DNA of 64,000 nucleotides from Paucibacter sp. PLA-PC-4 (lineage in GTDB: Bacteria > Pseudomonadota > Gammaproteobacteria > Burkholderiales > Burkholderiaceae_C), in contig NZ_JAPFGP010000007.1 of the NCBI RefSeq assembly GCF_026241155.1, positions 186,001 through 250,000 of the forward strand, written 5' to 3'. The notes beneath the pieces are model-generated. The model was not told where the DNA came from. It did not search any database and saw only the letters and a list, made by a program, of their open reading frames with translations. Position 1 is the stretch's first letter, and every line of letters begins with the position of its first letter. The translations under genes were made by a program, and so were the position numbers. This document shows, piece after piece, positions 32,654 through 42,400 of this stretch.

Positions 32654-35257
32654 ATGCGTGTCGACAAGTTCACCACCCGCTTTCAGGAAGCTCTGGCCGA
32701 GGCCCAAAGCCTGGCCGTGACAACCGACAACCCTTATATCGAGCCGGCCCATCTGCTGGGCGCGATGCTGGCCCAGCCCGACGGACCGCGTGCGCTGCTC
32801 GAGCGCGCTGGTGTCAAGGTAGCGGCGCTGAAGACCGCGTTGGACACGGTGCTGGCTGGCTATCCACAGGTGCAAGGTGAGGGCCAGCAGGTCCAGCCCA
32901 GCCGCGATCTGATGAGCCTGATGCAGGCCGCCGAAAAGGAGGCCAGCAAGCGCGGCGACCAGTTCATCGCCAGCGAGATGTTTTTGCTGGCGCTCAGTGA
33001 CGCCAAGACCGATCTGGCCGGCGTCGCGCGCGGCCATGGCCTGACACGCAAGGCGCTGGAGGGCGCGATCGAGGCGGTGCGTGGCGGCCAGAAGGTCGAC
33101 AGCCCCGAGGCCGAAGGTCAGCGCGAGGCTCTGAAGAAATACACGCTGGACCTGACTGAGCGTGCTCGCGAGGGCAAGCTGGATCCGGTGATCGGCCGCG
33201 ATGACGAGATTCGCCGCGCCATCCAGGTGCTGCAGCGTCGCTCCAAGAACAACCCGGTGCTGATCGGCGAGCCGGGCGTGGGTAAGACCGCCATTGTCGA
33301 GGGTCTTGCCCAGCGCATCGTCAACGGCGAGGTGCCGGAGTCGCTGAAGAACAAGCGCGTGCTGGTGCTGGATATGGCGGGCCTGCTGGCCGGAGCCAAG
33401 TACCGCGGCGACTTTGAGGAGCGTCTGAAGGCCGTGCTGAAGGAGGTGGCGCTGGACGAGGGCCGCATCATTCTCTTCATCGATGAACTGCACACCATGG
33501 TTGGGGCCGGAAAGGCCGAGGGCGCGATGGACGCCGGCAATATGCTCAAGCCCGCGCTGGCGCGGGGCGAGCTGCATTGCATTGGCGCGACCACGCTCGA
33601 CGAGTATCGCAAGTACGTCGAAAAGGACGCGGCGCTGGAGCGGCGCTTCCAGAAGGTGCTGGTCGATGAGCCCAGCGTCGAGGCGACGATCGCGATCCTG
33701 CGGGGCTTACAGGAGAAGTACGAGGTTCACCATGGCGTCGAGATCACCGACCCGGCCATCATCGCCGCAGCCGAGCTGAGCCATCGCTACATCACCGACC
33801 GATTCCTGCCTGACAAGGCCATCGATCTGATCGACGAGGCCGCGGCCAAGATCAAGATTGAGATCGACTCCAAGCCCGAGGTGATGGATAAGCTCGATCG
33901 TCGCATGATCCAGCTGAAGATCGAGCGCGAGGCGGTCCGTCGCGAGAAGGACGAAGGCTCGCAGAAGCGCTTCGCGCTGATCGAGGAGGAGCTGCTCAAG
34001 CTGCAGCGCGAGTACAACGACCTGGAAGAGATCTGGACCTCCGAGAAGGCCCAGGCCCAGGGTAGCGCCCACGTCAAGGAGGAGATCGAGCGCATCAAGC
34101 TGCAGATCGAGGACCTGAAGCGCAAGGGCGACTTCAACAAGCTCGCCGAGCTGCAGTACGACCGGTTGCCGACCTTGGAGAAGAAACTGCACGAGGCTCA
34201 AGCCAAGGAGTCGGGCAAGGGCGCGGATGGCAGCGTAGGCACGCCCAACAAGCTCTTGCGCACCCTCGTTGGCGCCGAAGAGATCGCCGAGGTCGTAGCA
34301 CGTGCGACCGGCATTCCAGTGGCCAAGCTGATGCAGGGCGAGCGCGACAAGCTCTTGCAGATGGAAGAGAAACTGCACCAGCGCGTCGTCGGTCAGGAGC
34401 AGGCTATCGTCGCGGTGGCCGATGCGATCCGCCGCTCGCGGGCTGGTCTGTCCGATCCGAATCGGCCGCTCGGCTCCTTCCTTTTCCTCGGCCCCACCGG
34501 CGTCGGCAAGACCGAACTTTGCAAGGCCTTGGCTGGCTTCTTGTTTGACAGCGAGGACCATCTGGTGCGCATCGACATGAGCGAATTCATGGAGAAGCAC
34601 TCGGTCAGCCGTCTGATTGGCGCGCCCCCAGGCTATGTCGGATACGAGGAGGGCGGCACCCTGACCGAGGCGGTTCGCCGCAAGCCCTATTCGGTGCTGC
34701 TGCTCGACGAGGTTGAGAAGGCGCACCCCGACGTTTTCAACGTGCTCTTGCAAGTGCTGGACGACGGTCGCCTCACCGATGGTCAGGGCCGAACGGTGGA
34801 CTTCAAGAACACGGTGATTGTGATGACCAGCAACCTCGGCTCGCAGCACATCATGAATCTGGTCGGCGAATCCGACGAGGTGATACGCGATGCGGTCTGG
34901 GGCGAGGTCAAAGCCCACTTCCGCCCCGAGTTTCTCAATCGCATCGACGAGACAGTGGTCTTCCACGCGCTGGATCAGAAGCACATCCAGGACATCGCCC
35001 GTATCCAGCTGCAGATCCTCGAACAGCGGCTCGAAAAAATGGAGATGAAGCTTGACGTCAGCCCGGCGGCCCTGAACGAGCTGGCCAAGGTCGGCTTCGA
35101 TCCGGTGTTCGGCGCTCGCCCGCTCAAGCGCGCCATTCAGCAGCGCATCGAGAACCCGCTGTCCAAGCTGATTCTGCAAGGCCGTTTCGGACCCAAGGAT
35201 GTGATCCCGGTCGATGTTGCCGATGGGGAGTTCCAGTTCGGGCGGGTCGTCCATTGA
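32654..35257 (+). CDS. clpB: ATP-dependent disaggregase ClpB
   Basis: ClpB works with DnaK to dissolve protein aggregates after heat stress. The 867-residue protein has the N-domain ([20 protein letters not shown]), a first AAA+ module with [13 protein letters not shown] and [15 protein letters not shown], the coiled-coil M-domain (about residues 410-530), and a second AAA+ module with [14 protein letters not shown]. The pore motif [10 protein letters not shown] is present. GGAGG is 9 bases before the ATG at 32654. A sigma-32 promoter precedes it. Confidence 0.98.
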   Translation: MRVDKFTTRFQEALAEAQSLAVTTDNPYIEPAHLLGAMLAQPDGPRALLERAGVKVAALKTALDTVLAGYPQVQGEGQQVQPSRDLMSLMQAAEKEASKRGDQFIASEMFLLALSDAKTDLAGVARGHGLTRKALEGAIEAVRGGQKVDSPEAEGQREALKKYTLDLTERAREGKLDPVIGRDDEIRRAIQVLQRRSKNNPVLIGEPGVGKTAIVEGLAQRIVNGEVPESLKNKRVLVLDMAGLLAGAKYRGDFEERLKAVLKEVALDEGRIILFIDELHTMVGAGKAEGAMDAGNMLKPALARGELHCIGATTLDEYRKYVEKDAALERRFQKVLVDEPSVEATIAILRGLQEKYEVHHGVEITDPAIIAAAELSHRYITDRFLPDKAIDLIDEAAAKIKIEIDSKPEVMDKLDRRMIQLKIEREAVRREKDEGSQKRFALIEEELLKLQREYNDLEEIWTSEKAQAQGSAHVKEEIERIKLQIEDLKRKGDFNKLAELQYDRLPTLEKKLHEAQAKESGKGADGSVGTPNKLLRTLVGAEEIAEVVARATGIPVAKLMQGERDKLLQMEEKLHQRVVGQEQAIVAVADAIRRSRAGLSDPNRPLGSFLFLGPTGVGKTELCKALAGFLFDSEDHLVRIDMSEFMEKHSVSRLIGAPPGYVGYEEGGTLTEAVRRKPYSVLLLDEVEKAHPDVFNVLLQVLDDGRLTDGQGRTVDFKNTVIVMTSNLGSQHIMNLVGESDEVIRDAVWGEVKAHFRPEFLNRIDETVVFHALDQKHIQDIARIQLQILEQRLEKMEMKLDVSPAALNELAKVGFDPVFGARPLKRAIQQRIENPLSKLILQGRFGPKDVIPVDVADGEFQFGRVVH

Positions 35258-35297
35258 GGACTAGACTCGGGCGATCCTGGCCTTGAAGGGGACCGCC

Positions 35298-35564
35298 ATG
35301 CCTGCCGAGCTCGCTGCCGATCTGGCCACCCGCCTGCGCTCACTGGCCGCGCAGGATGTGGCCGAGCCGCTGCCCTTCATCGTGACGCTGGCGCCGGGGG
35401 CGGGGGCGCTGCCCTTCAAGGTGGAGACCGCCGTCGACGCGATCCGCATGGCAGCCGGCCGTATGAGCGCGGCCCAGGCGCTGGCGTTGGCCCAGCGCGA
35501 TGATGTCGAGCGCATCGAGCTGGATGGTCAGATGCAGGCGCTGGACGCCTTACTCAACCCTTAG
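35298..35564 (+). CDS. small protein resembling a stand-alone subtilisin propeptide (I9-like)
   Basis: This 88-residue protein has no signal peptide. The pattern PFIVTLAPGAGALPF, then AIRMAAGRMSAAQALALA, then RDDVERIELDGQMQAL, resembles the inhibitor/chaperone prodomain of S8 peptidases, whose beta-alpha-beta-beta-alpha-beta fold ends in a VxxIExDG-like strand. A subtilisin-like protease is encoded 0.8 kb away on the other strand. AGGGG is 7 bases before ATG 35298. The stop overlaps the stop of the convergent gene by two bases. The resemblance is by eye only. Confidence 0.5.
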   Translation: MPAELAADLATRLRSLAAQDVAEPLPFIVTLAPGAGALPFKVETAVDAIRMAAGRMSAAQALALAQRDDVERIELDGQMQALDALLNP

Positions 35565-36352
35565 TCTTTGGCGCCGTCGAGCCGTCCCTGCTTGCTGCGC
35601 GCCAGTCGGCGGTAGGCGCTGCGGTCCTGGCGGTGTGCGACAAACCAGCGCAGCAGGTCGTTGCGCAGGGCCTGGGCGTCTGCGCTGTCGGCCGACAGCG
35701 CTTGCACTTGGGCGCGACGGCTGTCGCGTGCGACGAACAGGACCTGGGCAATGATCTGGCCGGCGCGGATGTGCAGTGCACCGGTGGCGGGCCTGCGAAC
35801 GACCAGGTTGACCGGGTGGGCGTACCAATCGCTCTCGATCAGGCCGCTCAGCAACTCAAGCGGTGCCGGCCGGTTCAGCGGCGGGCCGTAGAGGCTGTCG
35901 ATGCCGTCCGGCGTGCGCAGCACCCAGGGCAGATGCAACTTGAACAGTCCGGCCTGATCGGGCCGCTCGAAGAAACTCAGCCCCGGCTGCACCGGCCGCA
36001 ACTCGGCGCGTTCGCCGCGCTCGTCGTCAAAGGGCAGGGGATCAAAGCTGTAGGCATTGGCGCGCAAGCGGCTGCTGGCCCGGTCGCGTACGTAGAACAG
36101 CCGCTGATCCTCGGACGCGGCGTCGCGTGGTCCCGGCGCGCGAAAGCCCTGTACGCCGGCCGGCAGCTCGACGGGCAGGCACAGGCCAAAGTCAAATGGG
36201 GCCGGCACGAGCAGGCCCAACGCGCAGGCCGCCGTGAAGGGCATGCAATGTTCCTGCACGCCGTAGCCGGGTGGCACGGCCGGCCGTGTCGAAGCCGGCG
36301 CGCGCTGCGGCAGCGGCGCGTCGGGCACCAGGCTCAGCAGCCGCAGTTCCAC
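35561..36352 (-). CDS. DUF6065-like protein downstream of the protease
   Basis: This 263-residue protein from GTG 36352, 16 bases after the protease stop, is probably translated by reinitiation. The segment EHCMPFTAACALGLLVPAPF and DFGLCLPVEL, and the later HLPWVLRTPDGIDSLYGPP, resemble DUF6065 proteins, a family of unknown function. There is no signal peptide or membrane helix. ATGs further upstream would place the start inside the protease gene. The family match is tentative. Confidence 0.5.
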   Translation of the reverse strand: MELRLLSLVPDAPLPQRAPASTRPAVPPGYGVQEHCMPFTAACALGLLVPAPFDFGLCLPVELPAGVQGFRAPGPRDAASEDQRLFYVRDRASSRLRANAYSFDPLPFDDERGERAELRPVQPGLSFFERPDQAGLFKLHLPWVLRTPDGIDSLYGPPLNRPAPLELLSGLIESDWYAHPVNLVVRRPATGALHIRAGQIIAQVLFVARDSRRAQVQALSADSADAQALRNDLLRWFVAHRQDRSAYRRLARSKQGRLDGAKD

Positions 36353-36368
36353 CGGCCGGTCCGCTGGC

Positions 36369-37634
36369 TCAGGGCTTGAAGGCCACGGCCGCGGCCGGCG
36401 CCATGGCCAGCGCCGCCTGGTCCACATCGACCCGGCCATAGCCGTACAGCGGATCCCATCCTGGCGGGCCTAGCGCATCTGCGGTGCTGGCCAGCAGGTT
36501 CCAGATCTGCGTGTTGCTCGCGAAGCGGTGTGCGCCCCAGACGACGGCGGCCGCTCCAGCCACATGGGGGCAGGCCATGCTGGTGCCGCTCTTCTGGCCG
36601 TACCCACCGCCCGGTACGGTAGACAGCACCTGCACCCCCGGGGCGGCAATCTCGATTTCTGGGCCTCGACTGCTGAAGGACGCGATCACATTGCTGTTGT
36701 CGATGGCCGATACCGCGATCACGCGCTTGTACTTGCCGGGGTAGCCGACCGTGCCCATGCCTGGGCCGGCATTGCCGGCCGCCGCGATCAGCAGCACGCC
36801 GGCGTTGTAGGCGGCGTCGCAGATCGCCTCCAGCGCGGCCGGCGCGCCGCCGCCGCCCAGGCTCATGCTGACGATCTGCATCTTGTTCTGAATCGCCCAA
36901 TTGATGCCGGCGATGATCCAGCTGTACTGGCCACTGCCGTTGTTGGCCAGCACCTTGACCCCGTACAGCGAGGCCTCGGGCGCGACCCCGACCACGCCGG
37001 CGCCGTTGATCGTCGCGCCAATCGTGCCGGCGCAATGGGTGCCGTGGCTGTTGCCGTCCATTGCGGTCTCGCCGGGCACGAAGCTGACCGCACCTTTCAC
37101 ATTGGCCTTCAGGTCGGGATGGTTCCAGTCGATGCCGGTATCCAGCACTGCGACCTTGATGCCTCGTCCGCGCGAGCAGCCCCAAGCCGGCGGCGCCTTG
37201 ATCTGCGACACGCCAACCGGCACCGTCTCGGCCATTACCGAGGGTTGGCCCTCGAACACCAGGGTCTCCATCGGCAGTGCATAGGCCCAGCCATCGGTCT
37301 CGACGGCGGCGACGTCGGGGTTGCTCTTGAGCGCCTTGATCTCGGCATCGCTCAGGGTCAGCGTCAGGATCGGGGCCTCGAACAAATTGATGTCGAAGCC
37401 CATGTGATCGCTGTCCAGGCCGCCAGGCAGGCCCGGTGAGCCTATCGTGAAGGCCGAGGCACTGCCGACGTCGAAGAACTCCAGGCTTTCGCTGCGCGGG
37501 CAGCTGCTGGCAAGCAGCTCGAGCTTGTCTGCCTTTTTGTTCTTGCGCTTGTCCTTGGGTTTAAAGGTGACGATCACCGACTTGCGTGCCGTGGCGTCGG
37601 GGGCACCGGCGCTCTTTTTCCTTGCTGTGGCCAT
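36369..37634 (-). CDS. S8 (subtilisin-like) serine protease without signal peptide
   Basis: The 421-residue protein has a complete triad: Asp in VAVLDTGIDWNHPDL (about 165), His in GNSHGTHCAGTIGA (about 197), and Ser in SGTSMACPHVAGAAAVVWGA. The N-terminus is basic (MATARKKSAGAPDATARK), with no hydrophobic signal, and is followed by a prodomain-like region (about 18-115: SVIVTFKPK ... NPDVAAVETDG). It may act in the cytoplasm or leave by another route. The downstream DUF6065-like gene is translationally close. Confidence 0.92.
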   Translation of the reverse strand: MATARKKSAGAPDATARKSVIVTFKPKDKRKNKKADKLELLASSCPRSESLEFFDVGSASAFTIGSPGLPGGLDSDHMGFDINLFEAPILTLTLSDAEIKALKSNPDVAAVETDGWAYALPMETLVFEGQPSVMAETVPVGVSQIKAPPAWGCSRGRGIKVAVLDTGIDWNHPDLKANVKGAVSFVPGETAMDGNSHGTHCAGTIGATINGAGVVGVAPEASLYGVKVLANNGSGQYSWIIAGINWAIQNKMQIVSMSLGGGGAPAALEAICDAAYNAGVLLIAAAGNAGPGMGTVGYPGKYKRVIAVSAIDNSNVIASFSSRGPEIEIAAPGVQVLSTVPGGGYGQKSGTSMACPHVAGAAAVVWGAHRFASNTQIWNLLASTADALGPPGWDPLYGYGRVDVDQAALAMAPAAAVAFKP

Positions 37635-37685
37635 GGAAGTCTCCTAGAACTGCTCGGGCGGCACGACGTGCCGCTGGCAAGGACT

Positions 37686-38372
37686 CTAGGCAGCGGCGCC
37701 CCAGCTTGCATCCTTCGGGCTAGGGAGTTTTCGGAACAAGGCGATGTTCGCGGCCGGGCATTGCAGCGCCCAACCCCAACGCCGGGCAATCCAGTCCAGC
37801 GTGGTGCGCTCGTAAAAGCACACATGCGTGGGGTCATGGACATAGCGCCAGGCTGCGAAGTCGCGCTCCGGTAGGCGCCACTGGGTCATCAGGCCCAGCC
37901 ACCCACCTGGGCGCAGCAGCGCGTCTAATCGCGTGAACTCGGCCACCGGGTCGTGGAAGTGCTCGGCCACCTCGGTGCAGCTGACGAAGTCATAGCGCTG
38001 CAGCAGCAGGCCGGCGTGAGGCGCATAAATCGGATCATAGGCGGATGTGGGAAAGCCTCGTTCACTCAGCATCGCTGCCAGAACCGGGCCGGGGCCGCAG
38101 CCGTAGTCCAGACCCTCATCGCCAGGCTGCAGCCGATCCGCGAGCGGCAGGGCCAGCCGGTCGAGGAAGGCCCGGTAGTGGCTGTCCCCGGGCCCGTTGC
38201 GGTGACGGTCGTACTCTTGCTTCTCGGCGCTCGGGCTTGGGCGGTCGACCGGGTGCATGAAGCTGAGCCGGCAAACCGGGCACTGGCGGTAGGCGCGAGC
38301 GCGCACGGCGGGCAGGACCAGCAGGTCAAGGCCGCTGCACAAGGGGCAGGCGATGCGGGGCAGAGCGCTCAT
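37686..38372 (-). CDS. SAM-dependent methyltransferase with N-terminal zinc-ribbon-like segment
   Basis: The 228-residue protein starts with two CxxC pairs (IACPLCSG and QCPVCRLSF, about residues 7-28), then a class I methyltransferase domain: LDYGCGPGPVLAAML, FVSCTEVAEHFHDPV and LLRPGGWLGLMTQWR. Such zinc-ribbon methyltransferases modify small molecules, sugars or proteins; the target is unknown. It lies 51 bases downstream of the protease promoter region, on the same strand but upstream of the protease. It is divergent from nadB. Confidence 0.85.
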   Translation of the reverse strand: MSALPRIACPLCSGLDLLVLPAVRARAYRQCPVCRLSFMHPVDRPSPSAEKQEYDRHRNGPGDSHYRAFLDRLALPLADRLQPGDEGLDYGCGPGPVLAAMLSERGFPTSAYDPIYAPHAGLLLQRYDFVSCTEVAEHFHDPVAEFTRLDALLRPGGWLGLMTQWRLPERDFAAWRYVHDPTHVCFYERTTLDWIARRWGWALQCPAANIALFRKLPSPKDASWGAAA

Positions 38373-38455
38373 ACGTCTGATTATCCGGACGTCGATCACT
38401 ACTTAGAATCAACGGTTCCTTGTTTGATGACGCCACGCAAATGGCGGCCGCCTGA

Positions 38456-40054
38456 ATGACTGCAGCAGCTCCCGTGGTGATCGTCGGTGCCGGCCTGGCC
38501 GGTTTGACCGTGGCCTTGCATCTGGCCGATGCTGTCCCCGTCATTGTGCTGGCCAAGCGCGATCTGACCGAGGCGGCCACCGCCTGGGCCCAGGGCGGCA
38601 TCGTCGGTGTACTGGGCCGCGACGACAGTATCGAGAGCCATGTGCGCGATACCCAGGACGCCGGCGCCGGCCTGGTCGATGAGGCCACCGCCCGCTTCAT
38701 CGCCGAGCGCAGCGCCCAGGCGGTCGAATGGCTGGTGCAGCAGGGCGTGCCCTTCACGCCGGACGACGATGGCCCGTTGGGCCTGCATCTGACCCGCGAG
38801 GGCGGCCATGCGGTGCGCCGCATCGCCCACGCTGCCGACGCCACCGGCAAGGCCATCCACGACCAGTTACTGGCCGCAGCCCATGCCCACCCGAATATCA
38901 CGCTGCGCGAGCGCTGGATGGCGCTGGACCTGATCACATCGCGCCATGTGCAGCGCGAGGAGCAACCGCGCTGCTACGGCATCTACGCGCTGGACATCGA
39001 TAGCCGCCGCGTCGAGACCTTGGCCGCGCGCGCCGTTGTGATGGCCACCGGTGGCGCCGGCAAGGTCTACCGTTACACGACCAACCCCGACACCTCCACC
39101 GGCGATGGCATCGCAATGGCCTGGCGGGCAGGCTGCCGGGTTGCGAATATGGAGTTCATCCAGTTCCACCCGACCTGCCTCTACCACCCGCAGGAGCGCA
39201 GCTTCCTGATCACGGAAGCGCTGCGCGGCGAGGGCGGCCATCTGAAGTTGCCAGATGGCACGCGCTTCATGGCCGCGCATGACGAGCGCATGGAACTGGC
39301 GCCGCGCGATATCGTCGCCCGCGCGATCGACTTCGAGATGAAGAAGCACGGCCTGGACCATGTGTGGCTGGACGCCACGCACTTGGGTGAGGCCTTCCTC
39401 AAGGAGCATTTTCCGACCATCCATGCGCGCTGCCTGAGCTTGGGCATCGATATCGCGCGCCAGGCGATTCCGGTCGTGCCGGCAGTGCATTTCACTTGCG
39501 GTGGTGTCGTCACCGACCTGAAGGGCTGCAGCGATCTGCCGGGGCTTTATGCGGTCGGTGAGACCAGTTATACCGGCCTGCATGGCGCTAATCGCCTGGC
39601 CAGCAATTCGCTGCTGGAGTGCGTGGTGCTCGGTCAGACCTGCGCGGCCGACATTCTGGGCCTGGCAACACCTGGTCCGGCGCCACTACCGGCCTGGGAC
39701 GAAAGCCAGGTCGAGGACGCCGACGAGCAAGTCGTGATTGCCCACAACTGGGACGAGTTGCGCCTGCTGATGTGGAACTACGTGGGCATCGTGCGGACCA
39801 CCAAGCGGCTGGAGCGGGCGCTGCACCGCATCGATTTGCTGCGCGGCGAGATTGACGACTACTACGCCAACTTCCGCGTCACCCGCGATCTGCTTGAGCT
39901 GCGCAATCTGGTCGATTGCGCCGAACTTATCGTGCGCTCGGCGCTGCTGCGCCACGAGAGCCGTGGCCTGCATTTCAGCCGCGACTATCCGCGCACGCTG
40001 CCGGTCAGCTTCCCGACCGTGCTGATCGCCGAGCGGGGTCTGCGCGGAGGCTGA
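38456..40054 (+). CDS. nadB: L-aspartate oxidase
   Basis: NadB oxidises L-aspartate to iminoaspartate, the first step of de novo NAD synthesis, using FAD. The 532-residue protein has the FAD motif VVIVGAGLAGLTVALHLA, TAWAQGGIVG, the substrate region EFIQFHPTCLYHPQ, FTCGGVVTDLKG, and a C-terminal helical domain. It delivers iminoaspartate to NadA, encoded at 41231-42331 on the other strand; nadD is also in the window. Confidence 0.97.
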   Translation: MTAAAPVVIVGAGLAGLTVALHLADAVPVIVLAKRDLTEAATAWAQGGIVGVLGRDDSIESHVRDTQDAGAGLVDEATARFIAERSAQAVEWLVQQGVPFTPDDDGPLGLHLTREGGHAVRRIAHAADATGKAIHDQLLAAAHAHPNITLRERWMALDLITSRHVQREEQPRCYGIYALDIDSRRVETLAARAVVMATGGAGKVYRYTTNPDTSTGDGIAMAWRAGCRVANMEFIQFHPTCLYHPQERSFLITEALRGEGGHLKLPDGTRFMAAHDERMELAPRDIVARAIDFEMKKHGLDHVWLDATHLGEAFLKEHFPTIHARCLSLGIDIARQAIPVVPAVHFTCGGVVTDLKGCSDLPGLYAVGETSYTGLHGANRLASNSLLECVVLGQTCAADILGLATPGPAPLPAWDESQVEDADEQVVIAHNWDELRLLMWNYVGIVRTTKRLERALHRIDLLRGEIDDYYANFRVTRDLLELRNLVDCAELIVRSALLRHESRGLHFSRDYPRTLPVSFPTVLIAERGLRGG

Positions 40055-40148
40055 AAACGACATAAAGCCTTGGGGGTCAGGTCTTGATAGCTGGCGCTGC
40101 ATGCGCTACAAGGCTTGGTCCCGTTGCACGCCGTGCTGAGCACCAGCC

Positions 40149-40847
40149 TTGTCTACAAATCCAACCGACCCATCCTGCAGGCGTCCGCCACGCGCTCATC
40201 TGCAAACCCTGGGCGCGTTCGGCAGGTCGCTCGGGCCGCTGAAGCTCGCGTTAGGATTGCTGCTGTGTCTGGGGAGCGTGGCTGCCGCTCTGGCGGCATT
40301 CGACGCTGACCGCTCGCTTGATCCGGTGGCACGGCTGGCGCTGGCCTGGGGCGCCGTGATGCTGCTGGCGAGCGGCCTGGGTCAAGCGCTGCTGGTGCGT
40401 GCTTGGGCGGTCGACCCTGTGCGCCGCGACGTGTGGGCAGGCTGGGGCATCGCCTACTGCCAGTTCTGGCGTTGCTATCCGGCCAGGCAGATCGACAGTG
40501 TCGAAGGGCGCCTGATTTCCCATCAGCGTCAGCGCGATGTTGTTGACGAAGGCAGCACGACGCGCTACGACGCGCAGGAAACTTACATCGCCTATCTGAT
40601 CGTCGTGGCACCGGGCTCGCCACCCCAGCATCTGCACCTGGCTGTATTTCACGAGCGCGAGGAACTGCTCGCCGAACTCAAGGCGGCCAGCCGCTTGCTG
40701 GGCCGACCCTTGCGCGACCGCAGTGGCTCCGTGCAGCACGCGCCTGCCGGGCGGCCGTTCAGAGTGAGCTTGCTACTCGCGCTCTTGCTGGGGGCTGGCG
40801 CGATCAGCGTGCTGCTTTGGTTCGCCCTGGCCGGGCTTGCGCCCTGA
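40149..40847 (+). CDS. hypothetical membrane protein
   Basis: No family was recognised. The frame opens with a TTG at 40149 (232 residues); no good Shine-Dalgarno or ATG supports a particular start. It has two N-terminal membrane helices (about residues 30-52 and 62-84), a soluble middle part (about 90-200, with WRCYPARQIDSVEGRLISHQ) and a C-terminal helix (about 205-228). The soluble part between helices recalls DUF3592-type small membrane proteins, without clear motifs. Confidence 0.55.
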   Translation: MSTNPTDPSCRRPPRAHLQTLGAFGRSLGPLKLALGLLLCLGSVAAALAAFDADRSLDPVARLALAWGAVMLLASGLGQALLVRAWAVDPVRRDVWAGWGIAYCQFWRCYPARQIDSVEGRLISHQRQRDVVDEGSTTRYDAQETYIAYLIVVAPGSPPQHLHLAVFHEREELLAELKAASRLLGRPLRDRSGSVQHAPAGRPFRVSLLLALLLGAGAISVLLWFALAGLAP

Positions 40848-40857
40848 AGGCTGGGGC

Positions 40858-41142
40858 TCAGCGCCGCGCGCGCAGCGCGGTGCGTGCCTGCACGAAGTTG
40901 AAGGCATAGGTGACCGCCTCGCTGATGGCGGCGTCGATCTCCAACCGCTCATGCTCGGTCAGGTAGAAGGAGAAATCCACCTCGTGGCGGATGTAGCGCG
41001 GCGGCAGGCGGTTCAGCGCCACACAGGCCACGTCGACCAGCAGATCGTTGCTGCTGATAGCCGGAAACTGAGGGGCCACCGTTGCGACGGCGTTGAACAC
41101 CTCGCGTTCGTGGTGGTTGTAGAGCGAGCTGAAGTCGGTCAT
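40858..41142 (-). CDS. ComFB-like late competence family protein
   Basis: The 94-residue protein matches the ComFB pattern: SSLYNHHEREVFNAVATV, then LLVDVACVALNRLPPRYIRH, including the LNRLPPRY core. The family is named after Bacillus comF, and cyanobacterial members bind cyclic di-AMP. Its role in proteobacteria is not established. It is soluble, with no signal. It lies between nadB/hypothetical and nadA, 88 bases after the nadA stop in the same direction. Confidence 0.75.
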   Translation of the reverse strand: MTDFSSLYNHHEREVFNAVATVAPQFPAISSNDLLVDVACVALNRLPPRYIRHEVDFSFYLTEHERLEIDAAISEAVTYAFNFVQARTALRARR

Positions 41143-41230
41143 GAGGCGTCTCGTCTTTCTGTGGATCGCACAAGCGTATTCGCTTTATAGCGCTCCCTGC
41201 GGCCGAAAAACGGGCGCCATCCCCCCTTAT

Positions 41231-42331
41231 TCAGGCTGCCCCGATGCCCGTCTTCATGCCGGCCGTCCGGGCTTTCAGTTCCGCAGTGAAGTCCAGCATG
41301 CGTGTGATGCAGCCCAGCGCCTTGACCCGCACTGGCTCGTCGATGTGGATTTCACCCTGGCCCAGCTCCAGGCAGTCGATCACACCCTGCAGCCCGTTCA
41401 TCGCCATCCACGGGCAGTGCGCGCAGCTCTTGCAGGTAGCGCTGTTACCGGCGGTGGGCGCCTCGATCAGGGTCTTGCCGGGTGCCAGCTGGCGCATGCG
41501 GTGCAGGATGCCGTTGTCGGTGGCGACGATGTATTCTTTCGCTGTGCCTTCGACGACGGCCTTGATAAGTGCCGAAGTGGAACCCACGACGTGGGCCTTG
41601 TCGACCACGCTCTTGGGCGACTCGGGGTGGACCAGGATCATCGCGTGCGGATGCTGCTCGCTCAGCAGGTCGAGCTCCAGACCCTTGAACTCATCGTGCA
41701 CGATGCAGGCGCCGTTCCACATCAGCATGTCGGCGCCGGTCTGCTCCTGGATGTAGCGACCCAGATGGCGGTCCGGCGCCCACAGGATCTTCTCGCCCTT
41801 TGCCTTAAGCTCGGCCACGATCTCCAGCGCGCAAGAGCTGGTGACCATCCAGTCGGCGCGCGCCTTCACGGCCGCGCTGGTGTTGGCGTAGACCACCACC
41901 TTGCGGTCCGGATGTGCGTCGCAAAAGGCCGCGAACTCATCGGCCGGGCAACCCAGGTCCAGCGAGCAGGTCGCGTCCAGGTCAGGCATCAGCACGCGCT
42001 TCTCTGGGGACAGGATCTTTGCACTTTCGCCCATGAAGCGCACCCCGGCGACGATCAGGGTCTGGGCCGCGTGGTCACGGCCGAAGCGGGCCATCTCCAG
42101 CGAGTCAGAGACGATGCCGCCGGTCTCCAGCGCCAAATCCTGCAGATCACCGTCCACGTAGTAATGCGCGACCAGCATCGCATTGCGGGCCTTCAGCAGC
42201 GCTGCGGCGCGGGCTTTGAGCGTGACACGCTGGCTGGGTGTCAAGGGCGCCGGCACCTTGGCCCAGGCATGGGCGGTGCAGCTGGCGCCTTCGGCGTCCT
42301 GGCGGGTGTAGTCGAATAAAACCTGTTCCAT
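41231..42331 (-). CDS. nadA: Quinolinate synthase
   Basis: NadA condenses iminoaspartate with dihydroxyacetone phosphate to give quinolinate, using a [4Fe-4S] cluster. The 366-residue protein has [25 protein letters not shown] and three well-placed cysteine sites: [24 protein letters not shown] and [16 protein letters not shown] 42331 (MEQVLFDY) is used rather than the longer frame. Confidence 0.97.
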   Translation of the reverse strand: MEQVLFDYTRQDAEGASCTAHAWAKVPAPLTPSQRVTLKARAAALLKARNAMLVAHYYVDGDLQDLALETGGIVSDSLEMARFGRDHAAQTLIVAGVRFMGESAKILSPEKRVLMPDLDATCSLDLGCPADEFAAFCDAHPDRKVVVYANTSAAVKARADWMVTSSCALEIVAELKAKGEKILWAPDRHLGRYIQEQTGADMLMWNGACIVHDEFKGLELDLLSEQHPHAMILVHPESPKSVVDKAHVVGSTSALIKAVVEGTAKEYIVATDNGILHRMRQLAPGKTLIEAPTAGNSATCKSCAHCPWMAMNGLQGVIDCLELGQGEIHIDEPVRVKALGCITRMLDFTAELKARTAGMKTGIGAA

Positions 42332-42400
42332 GGGGAAATGGTATCCCAGCGGCACCGCCAGATCCGGCGCAGGGGCATGCATGCCCTAGACTGCGATCTC

